This document shows positions 42,922-51,078 of a DNA stretch of 64,000 nucleotides, in pieces; within the stretch, counting starts at the first letter, position 1; each line of letters opens with the position of its first letter. The DNA is from Metabacillus lacus (GTDB lineage Bacteria; Bacillota; Bacilli; Bacillales; Bacillaceae): NCBI RefSeq assembly GCF_009674805.1, contig NZ_WKKI01000006.1, positions 1 to 64,000 of the forward strand, read 5' to 3'. The notes beneath the pieces are model-generated. The model was not told where the DNA came from and made no database searches. It saw nothing but the letters and a program-made list of their open reading frames with translations. Both the position numbers and the translations under genes were made by a program.

Positions 42922-44111
42922 AGCTCCTTGAAAATATTCAAATGGCGTTTGCCTCTGTTCTCGCCCATAAGATGCGCAGTATGCTGACCATGCTTGGAAT
43001 CATTATTGGAGTAGGAGCAGTCATCGTTGTTGTTGCTATCGGTCAGGGCGGAGAACAAATGCTGAAATCACAGATTGTCGGTCCTGGAAACACAATTGAA
43101 GTGTATTACGAACCAAGTGAAGAAGAGATGAGATCAGATCCGAATGCATTTACTGCTGCCAGATTCACTCAGGCGGATATCAATATGCTGCAGGACATTC
43201 CTGAAGTGAAGCAGGTCGTTGCTTCGGTGATGGAGCCTTTAACAATGAGAGTGGAAGCCGAAACTTTTGACACTACTGCTCTCGGAATTAATCAGGCTTA
43301 TCTGGAAGTGAACAGCCTTGATCTGGGTGAGGGCAGGGGCTTTACGGATTCAGATTTTCTTGGCGGGCGCCGTGTAGCTGTCATCAGCCAGAAATTGAAG
43401 GAAGAGGCTTTTAAGGAAAGTGCTGCAGTCGGCTCTGTTATTTGGCTCGGGGGCCAGCCTGCTGAAGTTGTAGGGGTACTGAGGAAGCCGACGGGTCTTT
43501 TATCTTTTTCATCAAATGAAGTGTATCTACCATTTCCTACATACAGAAATGCATACGGAAAAAGCAATTACACACAGGTAACGCTTCAGGCAAATTCTGC
43601 TGACGATATTCAGGAAGCAGGAGAAAGCGCAACTGATATGCTGAATGATGTCCACGGGACGGAAGAATCCTACAAAGTAATTAACTTTGAAGAATTAGCT
43701 GACGGAATCGGACAGATTACAAGCATTATGACCCTCATTATCAGCTCAATTGCCGGCATATCACTTCTGGTGGGCGGTATAGGGGTGATGAATATTATGC
43801 TGGTATCTGTAACGGAACGAACAAGAGAAATAGGCATTCGAAAAGCCCTTGGAGCTACCCGGAACCAAATTCTTACACAATTTTTGATCGAAGCGGTCAC
43901 ATTAACTTTCATAGGAGGCGTACTGGGGGTTCTCTTGGGAGTAGGTGTTTCATCTATTGTATCAGCAGCAGCGGGGTGGCCGTCGCTCATCTCCTGGCAA
44001 GTTGTCACAGGAGCTCTGCTCTTTTCCATGCTGATCGGGATCGTTTTTGGCATGCTGCCTGCGAACAAAGCCGCCAAGCTCAACCCGATAGAAGCATTAA
44101 GATACGAATAA
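42918..44111 (+). CDS. yknZ: MacB/FtsX-type permease YknZ
   Basis: A 397-residue permease with one N-terminal helix (MLTMLGIIIGVGAVIVVVAIGQGG), a large extracytoplasmic MacB_PCD domain (about 50-260), and three C-terminal helices with the FtsX motif VTERTREIGIRKALGATRNQI. With YknW, X and Y it forms the SDP-protection transporter. Four-base overlap with yknY. Confidence 0.93.
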   Translation: MKLLENIQMAFASVLAHKMRSMLTMLGIIIGVGAVIVVVAIGQGGEQMLKSQIVGPGNTIEVYYEPSEEEMRSDPNAFTAARFTQADINMLQDIPEVKQVVASVMEPLTMRVEAETFDTTALGINQAYLEVNSLDLGEGRGFTDSDFLGGRRVAVISQKLKEEAFKESAAVGSVIWLGGQPAEVVGVLRKPTGLLSFSSNEVYLPFPTYRNAYGKSNYTQVTLQANSADDIQEAGESATDMLNDVHGTEESYKVINFEELADGIGQITSIMTLIISSIAGISLLVGGIGVMNIMLVSVTERTREIGIRKALGATRNQILTQFLIEAVTLTFIGGVLGVLLGVGVSSIVSAAAGWPSLISWQVVTGALLFSMLIGIVFGMLPANKAAKLNPIEALRYE

Positions 44112-44144
44112 TGCTGTAAAAACATTTAAGTTCATATTGCTTAC

Positions 44145-44187
44145 AAGCTGCACCCAATTGTTCAAACAAGGGTGCAGCTTTTTTTAA
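44145..44187 (+). terminator. Terminator of the yknWXYZ operon
   Basis: AGCTGCACCC and GGGTGCAGCT form a ten-pair stem followed by seven T. Confidence 0.9.
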
Positions 44188-44273
44188 ATGGTGAGGTATC
44201 TACGTACAGGTTCATTAGAACTTGAATTATGTTAGATTCTGTTTTAAAATAAAACTTATATAAATAAATGGTC

Positions 44274-44298
44274 AAAAAAACACCCAATTTGGGTGTTA
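44274..44298 (-). terminator. Terminator overlapping the rodA stop codon
   Basis: On the minus strand ACACCC and GGGTGT flank AAATT and are followed by a T-run; the stem begins at the TAA stop codon. Confidence 0.85.
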
Positions 44299-45471
44299 GT
44301 CGTTTGAAAACATATAAACACGGTGATGATAGCGGATTCCAAAAACAAGCCCCATCGCCAGCATCATGCCAATAAGCGAGCTGCCTCCATAGCTGACAAA
44401 TGGCAGGGGAATTCCTGTAATAGGCAGGAGTCCGATCGTCATGCCTGCATTTTGGAAAACATGAAATACAATCATGCTGATTATACCAGTACATATATAG
44501 CTGTTAAAAGGTTCGTTTGTTTCCATAGCGACTTTGACTAGATGATATACAAGCAGAAAGAAGACACTCAGCACAATGCTGGTTCCCAAAAAACCAAATT
44601 GCTCCCCTATAACACTAAAGATAAAATCTGTATGATTTTCAGGAATATATACATCCGTTTTTCCAAAACCTTTTCCAAAAACCTGTCCTGATCCAATTGC
44701 TTTTAACGAATTAACTAAATGATAGCCCTCATCGCTTTTGTGATCTTCAGGACTCAGCCATGCATAAATTCTTCCAAATTGATATTGTTTAACACCAAGA
44801 TATTTGGTTAGAACTTGAGGAGCCTGTAGAATAAAATAGAAGATGACTCCCGCCGCAGTACCAATAACCGTAAAAATGGCAGTAATGATTTTCCAGGATA
44901 TTCCTGAAACAAAAATCATGCCAGTCATAATTGCCAAAATAACAAGAGAAGTGCCCAAATCCGGCTGCTTCATGATCAGGAGTATAGGGACGAAGCAGGT
45001 TACACACATCTTAATAAGGAGGAGCATGTCGCTTCCTAATGTTTTTTCCTGATAAATTGTATTATGTTTTGCAATCAATGAACTTAGTGCAAGGATAATA
45101 AACGTTTTCATAAATTCCGAAGGCTGAAGATTTCCTATAAGAGGAAACTTAAACCAGCTTTTAGCACCGTTAATTTCAGGTGCGATAGGTTCAGGCGCAA
45201 AAATAAGCAAGCTCAGCAGCAGCAATCCAAAACCATAAAAATACCAGGTAAGGCGCTGAAGCTGCTCAGAATCAAAATACATAATCGCGGCAACAATCAA
45301 AGTACCCAGGCTGTAAAAAACAATCTGTTTAAAAACAAAGTTTGCACTATATTGACCTGACGATGTTTGTGCTGAATAAATTGCGATGCAGCTGGTACAA
45401 AAAAGCAGAAACAAAATAAATGCTAACTGAAAATCAATGCGAGAGCTTAATAGTTGTTTGTCGTTTTCCAT
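44296..45471 (-). CDS. rodA: Rod-shape-determining SEDS glycosyltransferase RodA
   Basis: A 391-residue SEDS-family peptidoglycan polymerase with ten helices. LQPSEFMKTFIILAL, KQPDLGTSLVILAIM, YQFGRIYAWL and the C-terminal GIPLPFVSYGGSSL motifs are intact. Ending YHHRVYMFSND it matches B. subtilis RodA (393) more closely than FtsW or SpoVE. ATG at 45471 (GGTG upstream) was chosen; two tandem GTG codons at 45480-45483 are alternatives. It is monocistronic. Confidence 0.9.
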   Translation of the reverse strand: MENDKQLLSSRIDFQLAFILFLLFCTSCIAIYSAQTSSGQYSANFVFKQIVFYSLGTLIVAAIMYFDSEQLQRLTWYFYGFGLLLLSLLIFAPEPIAPEINGAKSWFKFPLIGNLQPSEFMKTFIILALSSLIAKHNTIYQEKTLGSDMLLLIKMCVTCFVPILLIMKQPDLGTSLVILAIMTGMIFVSGISWKIITAIFTVIGTAAGVIFYFILQAPQVLTKYLGVKQYQFGRIYAWLSPEDHKSDEGYHLVNSLKAIGSGQVFGKGFGKTDVYIPENHTDFIFSVIGEQFGFLGTSIVLSVFFLLVYHLVKVAMETNEPFNSYICTGIISMIVFHVFQNAGMTIGLLPITGIPLPFVSYGGSSLIGMMLAMGLVFGIRYHHRVYMFSND

Positions 45472-45636
45472 TGCTTTCACCACTCAATAAGTTTAAAAAT
45501 ATCCCTGAACAAGTCTTTTTGCCAAGACTTTATTATCGTATGAAATACCTGAAATGTCTACAAAATTAGACGCTTTCCGCTAGAGAAAATTTTCGTTAAA
45601 AACTGCTGTTTTTATATTGACTTTTTACTCCTTTTG

Positions 45637-45661
45637 GTTTATTAAAAAATGCCGTGGGTAT
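45637..45661 (+). promoter_or_regulatory. Sigma-B promoter
   Basis: GTTTAT at 45637-45642 and GGGTAT at 45656-45661 are 13 bases apart, one mismatch from the sigma-B consensus GTTTAA-N12-14-GGGTAT. The start of the DUF2512 gene lies 47 bases downstream. Confidence 0.75.
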
Positions 45662-45707
45662 ATAACAACCATCACGGAAAAAAGATCACCAATAAGGAGG
45701 AGTTTAC

Positions 45708-46100
45708 ATGAACCACGGAAAAGCTTTAGCAATTAAGGCATTGTTAGTATTGCCGGTTCTGCTGATTGTATTGACTGGAATTTATGACGTACCTATTGGC
45801 AGCACTATACTGCTTGGAGTTGTGTTAATTGTCGCTGCATATTTGCTTGGTGACATGATGGTTCTTCCTAAGATGGGTAATGTAGCAGCAACGATTGCAG
45901 ATTTTGGTTTGGCATTTTTGGTCCTTTGGATTGGACTGAGCATGATGGGCGTTGAGCAGGGCGGCAATGGAGCTCTTCCCGCATTGATTGCATCTATCCT
46001 GCTTGCAGCGGGGGAATGGTTTTATCACAAATGGCTGCTAAAAGGAGATCATTCACCGCGAACGACTTCAGCATCTGGCAAACATAAAGAAGTTTATTAA
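45708..46100 (+). CDS. DUF2512-family membrane protein (YndM-like)
   Basis: A 130-residue membrane protein with four helices (about 8-26, 31-48, 56-78, 86-105) and a short basic cytoplasmic tail. LLGDMMVLPKMGNVAATIADFGLAFLVLW is the DUF2512 core (read in two parts, LLGDMMVLPKMGN and VAATIADFGLAF). Function unknown. AAGGAGGAG precedes the ATG. A sigma-B-type promoter suggests induction by general stress. Confidence 0.85.
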   Translation: MNHGKALAIKALLVLPVLLIVLTGIYDVPIGSTILLGVVLIVAAYLLGDMMVLPKMGNVAATIADFGLAFLVLWIGLSMMGVEQGGNGALPALIASILLAAGEWFYHKWLLKGDHSPRTTSASGKHKEVY

Positions 46101-46103
46101 TAT

Positions 46104-46143
46104 AAAAGGGGCATTCCGGATCTGTTCGGAAGCCCTTTTTCTT
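46104..46143 (+). terminator. Intrinsic terminator
   Basis: AAAGGGGC..TTCCGG and ..CGGAAGCCCTTT pair, followed by a T-run. A second hairpin at 46170-46202 (CAGAAGC/GCTTCCG) serves the convergent hydrolase gene. Confidence 0.82.
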
Positions 46144-46246
46144 TTGAGATAATGAAGGTGAGGATAGCAAAAAACAGAAGCTGCCAAGAGCTTCCGTTTT
46201 TATTTACATCTGCTATCTCTGACCGGTACTGCAAAACAGCTGAAAG

Positions 46247-47023
46247 TTACATGAAAGAATCTTCTTGAAGCGATCTCATAAATTGAAGGATAATCGCGTT
46301 TACCTCATGATAAGCAGTGACTGGGATTTGATGTGCGGCAGGGGAGATCTCCGCTATTTTCAAGTCTTTAACAAACTGAAGATAGGGCTTATGATGGCCT
46401 AGGATGTGTAAATCTGCAGAGCCGTAAATAAGCAGAAGCGGCATCGAAAATTCGTCAAGCCTGTCTGCACAGCTGTAATTTTTCATCTCACCATACATCA
46501 TTTTTACAGTAATAGGATCACTTAGCTTCATATACTCACTCAGTTCTTTACGAACTTTATAATGTGCGGCCCCAAGTCCTTCTGCTATGACAGGGTAGGC
46601 TCCCGTTTTGATAAGCCCCAGCCCCCCGGAGAAAAAGCTTTTGAAAAAGGGGGTGGTTGAGTCGGCAAACCCGCCAATTAAAATAAGTCCCCGCACCATT
46701 TCCGGATATTGAAGTGAAAACTCCTGTGCAGGCAGCCCTCCATTTGAATAGCCGCAAATTATAGCAGAATCTATTTCCAGCTCTGCTAGGAGAGTATGTA
46801 TATCTTTCGCCAGCTTTTGAACAGAGGCATCCTCTCCCCAATTAAAGCTTCGGCCATTCCCTCTTAAATCGAAGGTAATCACCTTCATATGTTCTTGAAG
46901 CAGTTTTTTTTGAAAGTGAAAGGTTTTCAAACCCATTCCAGCGGGATGTATAAATACAATGGGATTTCCTTCGCCTTCACACTCATAATAAATTTCACCC
47001 ATATCTACTTTCACAATTGGCAT
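46247..47023 (-). CDS. Alpha/beta-fold hydrolase
   Basis: A 258-residue hydrolase. The oxyanion motif HPAGMGL is near residue 26, the nucleophile Ser in GYSNGG near 92, an acid in YGSADLHILGHH near 205, and His in AAHQIPVT near 231. It has no signal peptide. The substrate is unknown; it could be an esterase, C-C hydrolase or haloperoxidase-like enzyme. Located alone between two terminator regions. The downstream gap 47024-47296 has no recognised element. Confidence 0.85.
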   Translation of the reverse strand: MPIVKVDMGEIYYECEGEGNPIVFIHPAGMGLKTFHFQKKLLQEHMKVITFDLRGNGRSFNWGEDASVQKLAKDIHTLLAELEIDSAIICGYSNGGLPAQEFSLQYPEMVRGLILIGGFADSTTPFFKSFFSGGLGLIKTGAYPVIAEGLGAAHYKVRKELSEYMKLSDPITVKMMYGEMKNYSCADRLDEFSMPLLLIYGSADLHILGHHKPYLQFVKDLKIAEISPAAHQIPVTAYHEVNAIILQFMRSLQEDSFM

Positions 47024-47296
47024 GCTGTACTCCTATGTCTTTATTTCTTACTAATACAATACACCTCTTGTTCAGTTTGTAAACCCCTTTCAAGAAAGGA
47101 GTTTAGAAACATAGCAAAAGTGGAATATCTATCATTTGTAGCAGTCATATTTATAAAGACAATTTTTTTTTAATAGTGTATTCTTAAAAAAGATAAATAT
47201 ATTGAAAAAAAGCACTGCAACAACCAGATCGTTGTACTTTCTGTCAGTTGCTATACAGCTCAGCGGACAGGAAGAAAGCCAGAGGAGGAACAAACT

Positions 47297-47851
47297 GTGT
47301 CTGAGAAAAAATCTAAAAAAAGTTCTGCATTTGAATGGATTAAAGCTATCATCATCGCTGTAGGACTGGCACTTGTCATCAGAATATTCTTATTTGAACC
47401 CTATTTAGTAGAAGGGGCTTCTATGAATCCTACTCTCCATGATGGTGAAAGGCTGTTCGTGAATAAAACAATTGGGTTTACTAACCATTTTAACAGAGGA
47501 GATATTGTGATTATCAATGGGGAGGAAAATGGTCTTCATTACGTGAAGCGGATTGTGGGCCTTCCAGGTGATACCATTGAAATGAATGATGATGTACTAA
47601 CAATTAATGGAGAAGAAGTGGAAGAGGAATATTTGGACGAAAACAGGCAGGAGGCAGAGCAGATTGGATTGCTCCTCACAGATAATTTTGGTCCCCAAGA
47701 AATCCCGGAAGGCAATTATTTCGTAATGGGAGACAACCGCCTGAACAGTATGGACAGCCGAAATGGCCTTGGATTTATAGATGAAGCTAGAATCATTGGG
47801 AGATCTGAGTTCGTATTTTTCCCTATAGGAGAAATCAGAAGAACAAACTAA
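47297..47851 (+). CDS. Type I signal peptidase
   Basis: A 184-residue membrane-bound S26A protease (SipS/SipT type) that removes signal peptides from secreted proteins. One N-terminal helix (residues 15-32), catalytic Ser in VEGASMNPTL near 43, catalytic Lys in YVKRIVGLPGD near 83, and the GDNRLNSMDSR box near 148. GTG at 47297 follows AGAGGAGG. Terminator follows. Confidence 0.95.
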   Translation: MSEKKSKKSSAFEWIKAIIIAVGLALVIRIFLFEPYLVEGASMNPTLHDGERLFVNKTIGFTNHFNRGDIVIINGEENGLHYVKRIVGLPGDTIEMNDDVLTINGEEVEEEYLDENRQEAEQIGLLLTDNFGPQEIPEGNYFVMGDNRLNSMDSRNGLGFIDEARIIGRSEFVFFPIGEIRRTN

Positions 47852-47863
47852 AGAACATAACAA

Positions 47864-47900
47864 AAGCCTGATCTGGACTCTTCCAGTTCAGGCTTTTTGC
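47864..47900 (+). terminator. Intrinsic terminator
   Basis: AAAGCCTGA and TCAGGCTTT stem with nested CTGGA/TCCAG, followed by T-run. Confidence 0.85.
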
Positions 47901-47939
47901 AACAAATTCTTCAGAAAAAGCAATATTCCTGGATTTTCT

Positions 47940-48818
47940 TTATCTCCATGCAGACTTATTCACCAGCCAGCCGCTTCCGCTCGTAGTGATAATGACAGTT
48001 CCATTCATATCTGTCCGATAGATTTTGCTTCCCATATTGAGAAGCCTGTTGATTGTTGATGAAGTAGGATGCCCGTAGCTGTTTGAACCTACTGATATGA
48101 CTGAAGCAGACGGATTGACTTTGTTCAGAAATGCTGTAGACGTAGAGGTATCGCTGCCATGATGGCCAACTTTTAATATGTTGGCTCTTAAATCATAACC
48201 TGCATTGATCATATCAGTTTCTGCTGCATGCTCAGCATCTCCGGTAAAAAGGAATGAAGTGGATCCGTACACTGCTTTAATAACGGCAGAATTGTCATTG
48301 GTGTTACTGTAATTCTTAACAGGGCCGGTCATAAACATTTGAAAAGTTTTCCCGCTTACTGTTGTGTTAATAATTGACACGCCGGCCGCTGCACGAGTAA
48401 TGGTCAGTTTTTTTGCATTGATTGCGTTAATGACATCTAAATAAGTTTGTGAAGTAGAAGTCTGGCTGGGCATATAGATTTTACCGATGGAAAACGATTT
48501 TATTACATCGTCAAGGCCGCCGATATGATCAGCATGCGGGTGGGTACCTACAACATAGTCTATATGGGAAACTCCTTGATTTTTTATGTAATTGACTACT
48601 GACTGCCCATATTGATTATCGCCTGCATCTATTACCATGTTTTGGCCATTGGGAAGCTTTAAAAGCATAGCATCACCTTGTCCAACATCTATGTAATGAA
48701 CTTGCAGGTTTGCAGATGCACTTGTACGATTTTCTCCATAGTAAGAGAAAAAAGATAGAATAAAAACTGTTAACACTAAAATGCTGCCAAACTTTTTGAA
48801 AAACTGATTGCTCATCAT
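47940..48818 (-). CDS. Secreted metallo-beta-lactamase-fold hydrolase, ComEC-C-terminal type
   Basis: A 292-residue protein. The N-terminal hydrophobic segment (residues 10-28) is a signal or anchor. The MBL fold has HYIDVGQGDAMLL, VIDAGDN, THPHADHIGG near residue 92, FTGDAEHAAE near 190, and GHHGSDTSTS near 217. This is the fold of the C-terminal nuclease-like domain of the competence protein ComEC. Stand-alone versions are common in Bacillus. The start is the first of two adjacent ATG codons after TAGGAGG; the second (48815) is equally possible. Confidence 0.9.
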   Translation of the reverse strand: MMSNQFFKKFGSILVLTVFILSFFSYYGENRTSASANLQVHYIDVGQGDAMLLKLPNGQNMVIDAGDNQYGQSVVNYIKNQGVSHIDYVVGTHPHADHIGGLDDVIKSFSIGKIYMPSQTSTSQTYLDVINAINAKKLTITRAAAGVSIINTTVSGKTFQMFMTGPVKNYSNTNDNSAVIKAVYGSTSFLFTGDAEHAAETDMINAGYDLRANILKVGHHGSDTSTSTAFLNKVNPSASVISVGSNSYGHPTSSTINRLLNMGSKIYRTDMNGTVIITTSGSGWLVNKSAWR

Positions 48819-49020
48819 GATTGCCTCCTAGTATAGTAAAATTTGAAGAAAAATTTACCTCAATTACCAACTTATCATGAAAATGTTAATCTTACTCCCG
48901 AATTCTGTTAAAATAGATCAATATATACATTAAAAATTTAATATTCCTTAACAAAAATACCGTAATCTATAGTAAAGCCTAAGATTTTAAATGTTGGGGG
49001 CTAAGAAAGGTTGTTACTAG

Positions 49021-49242
49021 ATGGATAAAGAAAGAAAATTATTTATCGTAGATCGACTGGAAGGAGATTACGCTGTTATTGAGTTTGGCAGAGAGACTTT
49101 TCCTTTTCCAAAAGAAAAGCTCCCTCCAGAGATGAAAGAAGGAGACGTTCTCGATATTGCTATTACAATTAACGCAGCAGCAACACAGGAAAGAAAGCAG
49201 CATATAGAAGCACTGACGAACTCTTTATTCAGAGACGAATAA
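49021..49242 (+). CDS. DUF3006 protein
   Basis: A 73-residue protein with a small beta-barrel pattern: LFIVDRLEGDYAVIEFGRET followed by FPFPKEKLPPEMKEGDVLDI. This is the DUF3006 family, which often sits next to or is fused with ComEC-like MBL hydrolases. Here it diverges from such a gene, in keeping with a functional link. AAAGG is a weak ribosome-binding site 10 bases upstream. Confidence 0.85.
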   Translation: MDKERKLFIVDRLEGDYAVIEFGRETFPFPKEKLPPEMKEGDVLDIAITINAAATQERKQHIEALTNSLFRDE

Positions 49243-49317
49243 ATCCTGGATAAATGGTAAAATTTTCACGCATTCCTCCGATATAAGAATTGAAGGTAAG
49301 ATTCTTGGAGGGTTATG

Positions 49318-49620
49318 ATGGAAAAGGCAGAGAAAACTTGTTCAGTGGAAGGCTGTGAAGGCAAGATAAAGGCAAAGATGCTTTGCGAAAAACATTATGC
49401 CAGGCAGAGGAGAAACGGAAGTCCCACCGCCTTGAAAAACATTGGTTACGGTGTGGAAATGCTGTGCAGTATTGAGGGGTGCAATGGAGAGCATTATTCA
49501 AAAGGACTTTGCAAACACCATTATCGAAGCGAATACGAATACCCTAAGCGGAAATTTAAAAGGCTGATTAAAGGGAAAAGTTTATTGGAGCTTTTTGGAG
49601 AACAACCGTCAAAAAAATAA
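49318..49620 (+). CDS. Small protein with two Cys/His zinc-finger-like repeats
   Basis: A 100-residue basic protein with an internal duplication: CSVEGCEGKIKAKMLCEKHY (about residues 8-27) and CSIEGCNGEHYSKGLCKHHY (about 50-69). Each has the pattern C-x4-C-x10-C-x2-H-Y, a likely Zn ribbon like those before HNH modules in phage proteins. The rest is rich in Lys/Arg, so nucleic-acid binding is plausible. ATG at 49318 is preferred to 49315 by spacing from TTGGAGGG. No nuclease domain is present. Confidence 0.75.
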   Translation: MEKAEKTCSVEGCEGKIKAKMLCEKHYARQRRNGSPTALKNIGYGVEMLCSIEGCNGEHYSKGLCKHHYRSEYEYPKRKFKRLIKGKSLLELFGEQPSKK

Positions 49621-49627
49621 CTATTAC

Positions 49628-49657
49628 AAAAGCATGCTGTCAAAGCATGCTTTTTTA
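49628..49657 (+). terminator. Intrinsic terminator
   Basis: AAAGCATGC and GCATGCTTT flank TGTCAAA, followed by T-run. Confidence 0.88.
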
Positions 49658-49750
49658 TATCACCTAATATAATAGAATCTAAAACAACTTCAGCGCATGT
49701 TACTATGAAAAAGAGTTATAATATAGGTAGATAAAGGGGGTGAATGCAGA

Positions 49751-50146
49751 GTGATAGATTTTCTGGAGTTAACCAACGAAGTAGGGCCGTATATGCTGCT
49801 GATGAGCATGCTGTTTACTGCAGCTGCCGTCTATGCTTTTGGATATCTTTTTCAGAATGGTTTTAAGCTGAATCAAGTCGTGAAGCAGGAAAGAAATGCC
49901 GATTTGCAATGCGGCAATCCCGTTTTTGATATTTGCCGTTCTATAGACAGTATACAAAGCTGGATTACAAAAAAAATGAAACGGAAAGATTCTCCTGATG
50001 ATAACCCGGCGCATAGCCTTCTTGTTTTTGACCATAATGGGAAGATGAAAAAACAAGGAGGATTACGATGGAAAAGAAAATCAGCAGCTCTGCATTCAAG
50101 ACGGGTGCAGTTTTATTTGCTGTCACTGCGGCAGCAGTTTTGTTAG
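49751..50146 (+). CDS. MifM-like arrest leader of yidC2
   Basis: A 131-codon frame starting GTG at 49751, with GGGGGTGA 7 bases upstream. Residues 13-35 are a membrane helix with a short acidic N-terminus, so N-out insertion is plausible. Residues 68-89 read I-Q-S-W-I-T-K then a basic run, then SPDDNPAHS. This resembles the arrest region of B. subtilis MifM (I-x-x-W-I-x-K ... SP ... A-x-S), at almost the same distance from the start. MifM stalls ribosomes when membrane insertion is slow and thereby induces YqjG (YidC2). The frame runs 79 bases into yidC2, which B. subtilis mifM (95 codons) does not; residues after about 96 have no protein-like character. Similarity is from memory and by eye. 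Confidence 0.7.
   Translation: MIDFLELTNEVGPYMLLMSMLFTAAAVYAFGYLFQNGFKLNQVVKQERNADLQCGNPVFDICRSIDSIQSWITKKMKRKDSPDDNPAHSLLVFDHNGKMKKQGGLRWKRKSAALHSRRVQFYLLSLRQQFC
50017..50061 (+). promoter_or_regulatory. Stem-loop hiding the yidC2 ribosome-binding site
   Basis: CCTTCTTGTTTTT (50017-50029) pairs over 13 positions, with one G-U pair, with AAAAACAAGGAGG (50049-50061). The right arm contains the Shine-Dalgarno AAGGAGG of yidC2, 6 bases before its ATG. The left arm is codons 90-93 of the upstream frame, so a ribosome paused near codon 86-89 would cover it and free the ribosome-binding site. Confidence 0.8.
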
Positions 50147-50892
50147 GAGGATGCCAGCAGGCAGGTGCAGGGGGAATTACTTCAGAAACCCCCGGGTTGT
50201 TTAATCATTATGTTGTTTATCCTTTTTCATATTTAATAAAAGCTTTTGCAGGTTTGTTTGGGGGCAGTTACGGTTTATCCATAATCGTCATTACGTTATT
50301 GATTCGGTTTTGTCTTATGCCCCTTATGGTGAGGCAGACAAAAATGTCGATGAATTTAAAAGAACAAATGGCTGTTATACAGCCTGAGATGAAAGTGATA
50401 CAAGAAAAGATGAAGCGGGCGAAAGATACTGATGCAAAAACCAAGCTTCAGCAGGAAATGATGCAGCTGTATCAGGCAAAGGGCATCAACCCCCTTGCTT
50501 CATTGGGCGGCTGCCTTCCAATGCTGCTGCAGCTTCCGATACTGATGGGATTTTATTATGCCATTCAGCAAACACCTGATATTGCAGCACATTCTTTCCT
50601 TTGGTTTAATCTTGGGTCAGCTGATCGTATTCTGCCGCTCCTTGCCGGAGTAATTTACTATATTCAATTCAAAGTTTCACTGATTACTATGGACGCAGAA
50701 CAAAGAAAACAGATGGCGGTGCTTGGCTACTTGTCACCTGTTATGATGGCAGTATTTTCATTTTCTGTACCAGCTGCCATTCCGCTGTACTGGTGTGTTG
50801 GAGGTATATTCATTATAGCCCAGACCTGGTTTATACAAAAAATGTACAGTAAAAAGCCGGCTGCGGCATCAGTGCCGCTGGACCAAAGCTAA
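50068..50892 (+). CDS. YidC/Oxa1-family membrane insertase (YidC2/YqjG type)
   Basis: A 274-residue lipoprotein insertase. The signal peptide ends in a lipobox LLGGC (Cys near residue 28). Five helices follow, with the conserved Arg in TLLIRFCLMPL near residue 90 that forms the hydrophilic groove. A cytoplasmic coiled coil (about 100-140) and CLPMLLQLPILMGFYYAI are family features. It inserts membrane proteins with or without SecYEG. The upstream MifM-like frame and the stem over its ribosome-binding site suggest it is the inducible paralog YqjG rather than SpoIIIJ. Confidence 0.93.
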   Translation: MEKKISSSAFKTGAVLFAVTAAAVLLGGCQQAGAGGITSETPGLFNHYVVYPFSYLIKAFAGLFGGSYGLSIIVITLLIRFCLMPLMVRQTKMSMNLKEQMAVIQPEMKVIQEKMKRAKDTDAKTKLQQEMMQLYQAKGINPLASLGGCLPMLLQLPILMGFYYAIQQTPDIAAHSFLWFNLGSADRILPLLAGVIYYIQFKVSLITMDAEQRKQMAVLGYLSPVMMAVFSFSVPAAIPLYWCVGGIFIIAQTWFIQKMYSKKPAAASVPLDQS

Positions 50893-50904
50893 TTGTATGC
50901 AGGG

Positions 50905-50948
50905 GCTGTCCTGAGGGGGTGTAAACTTCTTGCAGGGCAGCTTTTTTT
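50905..50948 (+). terminator. Intrinsic terminator
   Basis: GCTGTCCTG and CAGGGCAGC pair, followed by seven T. Confidence 0.85.
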
Positions 50949-51078
50949 GTGGTTAGGAAATCCTCCAAGGGTTAGAAACTGTAAAGCTTAATTGATTTAT
51001 TCTCCAGCCCATAAATTTCCTCTCATTGTAACTTTCTTACTGACTTCATCGTCCAGATGTAACAAAGGGGTGAACAAC

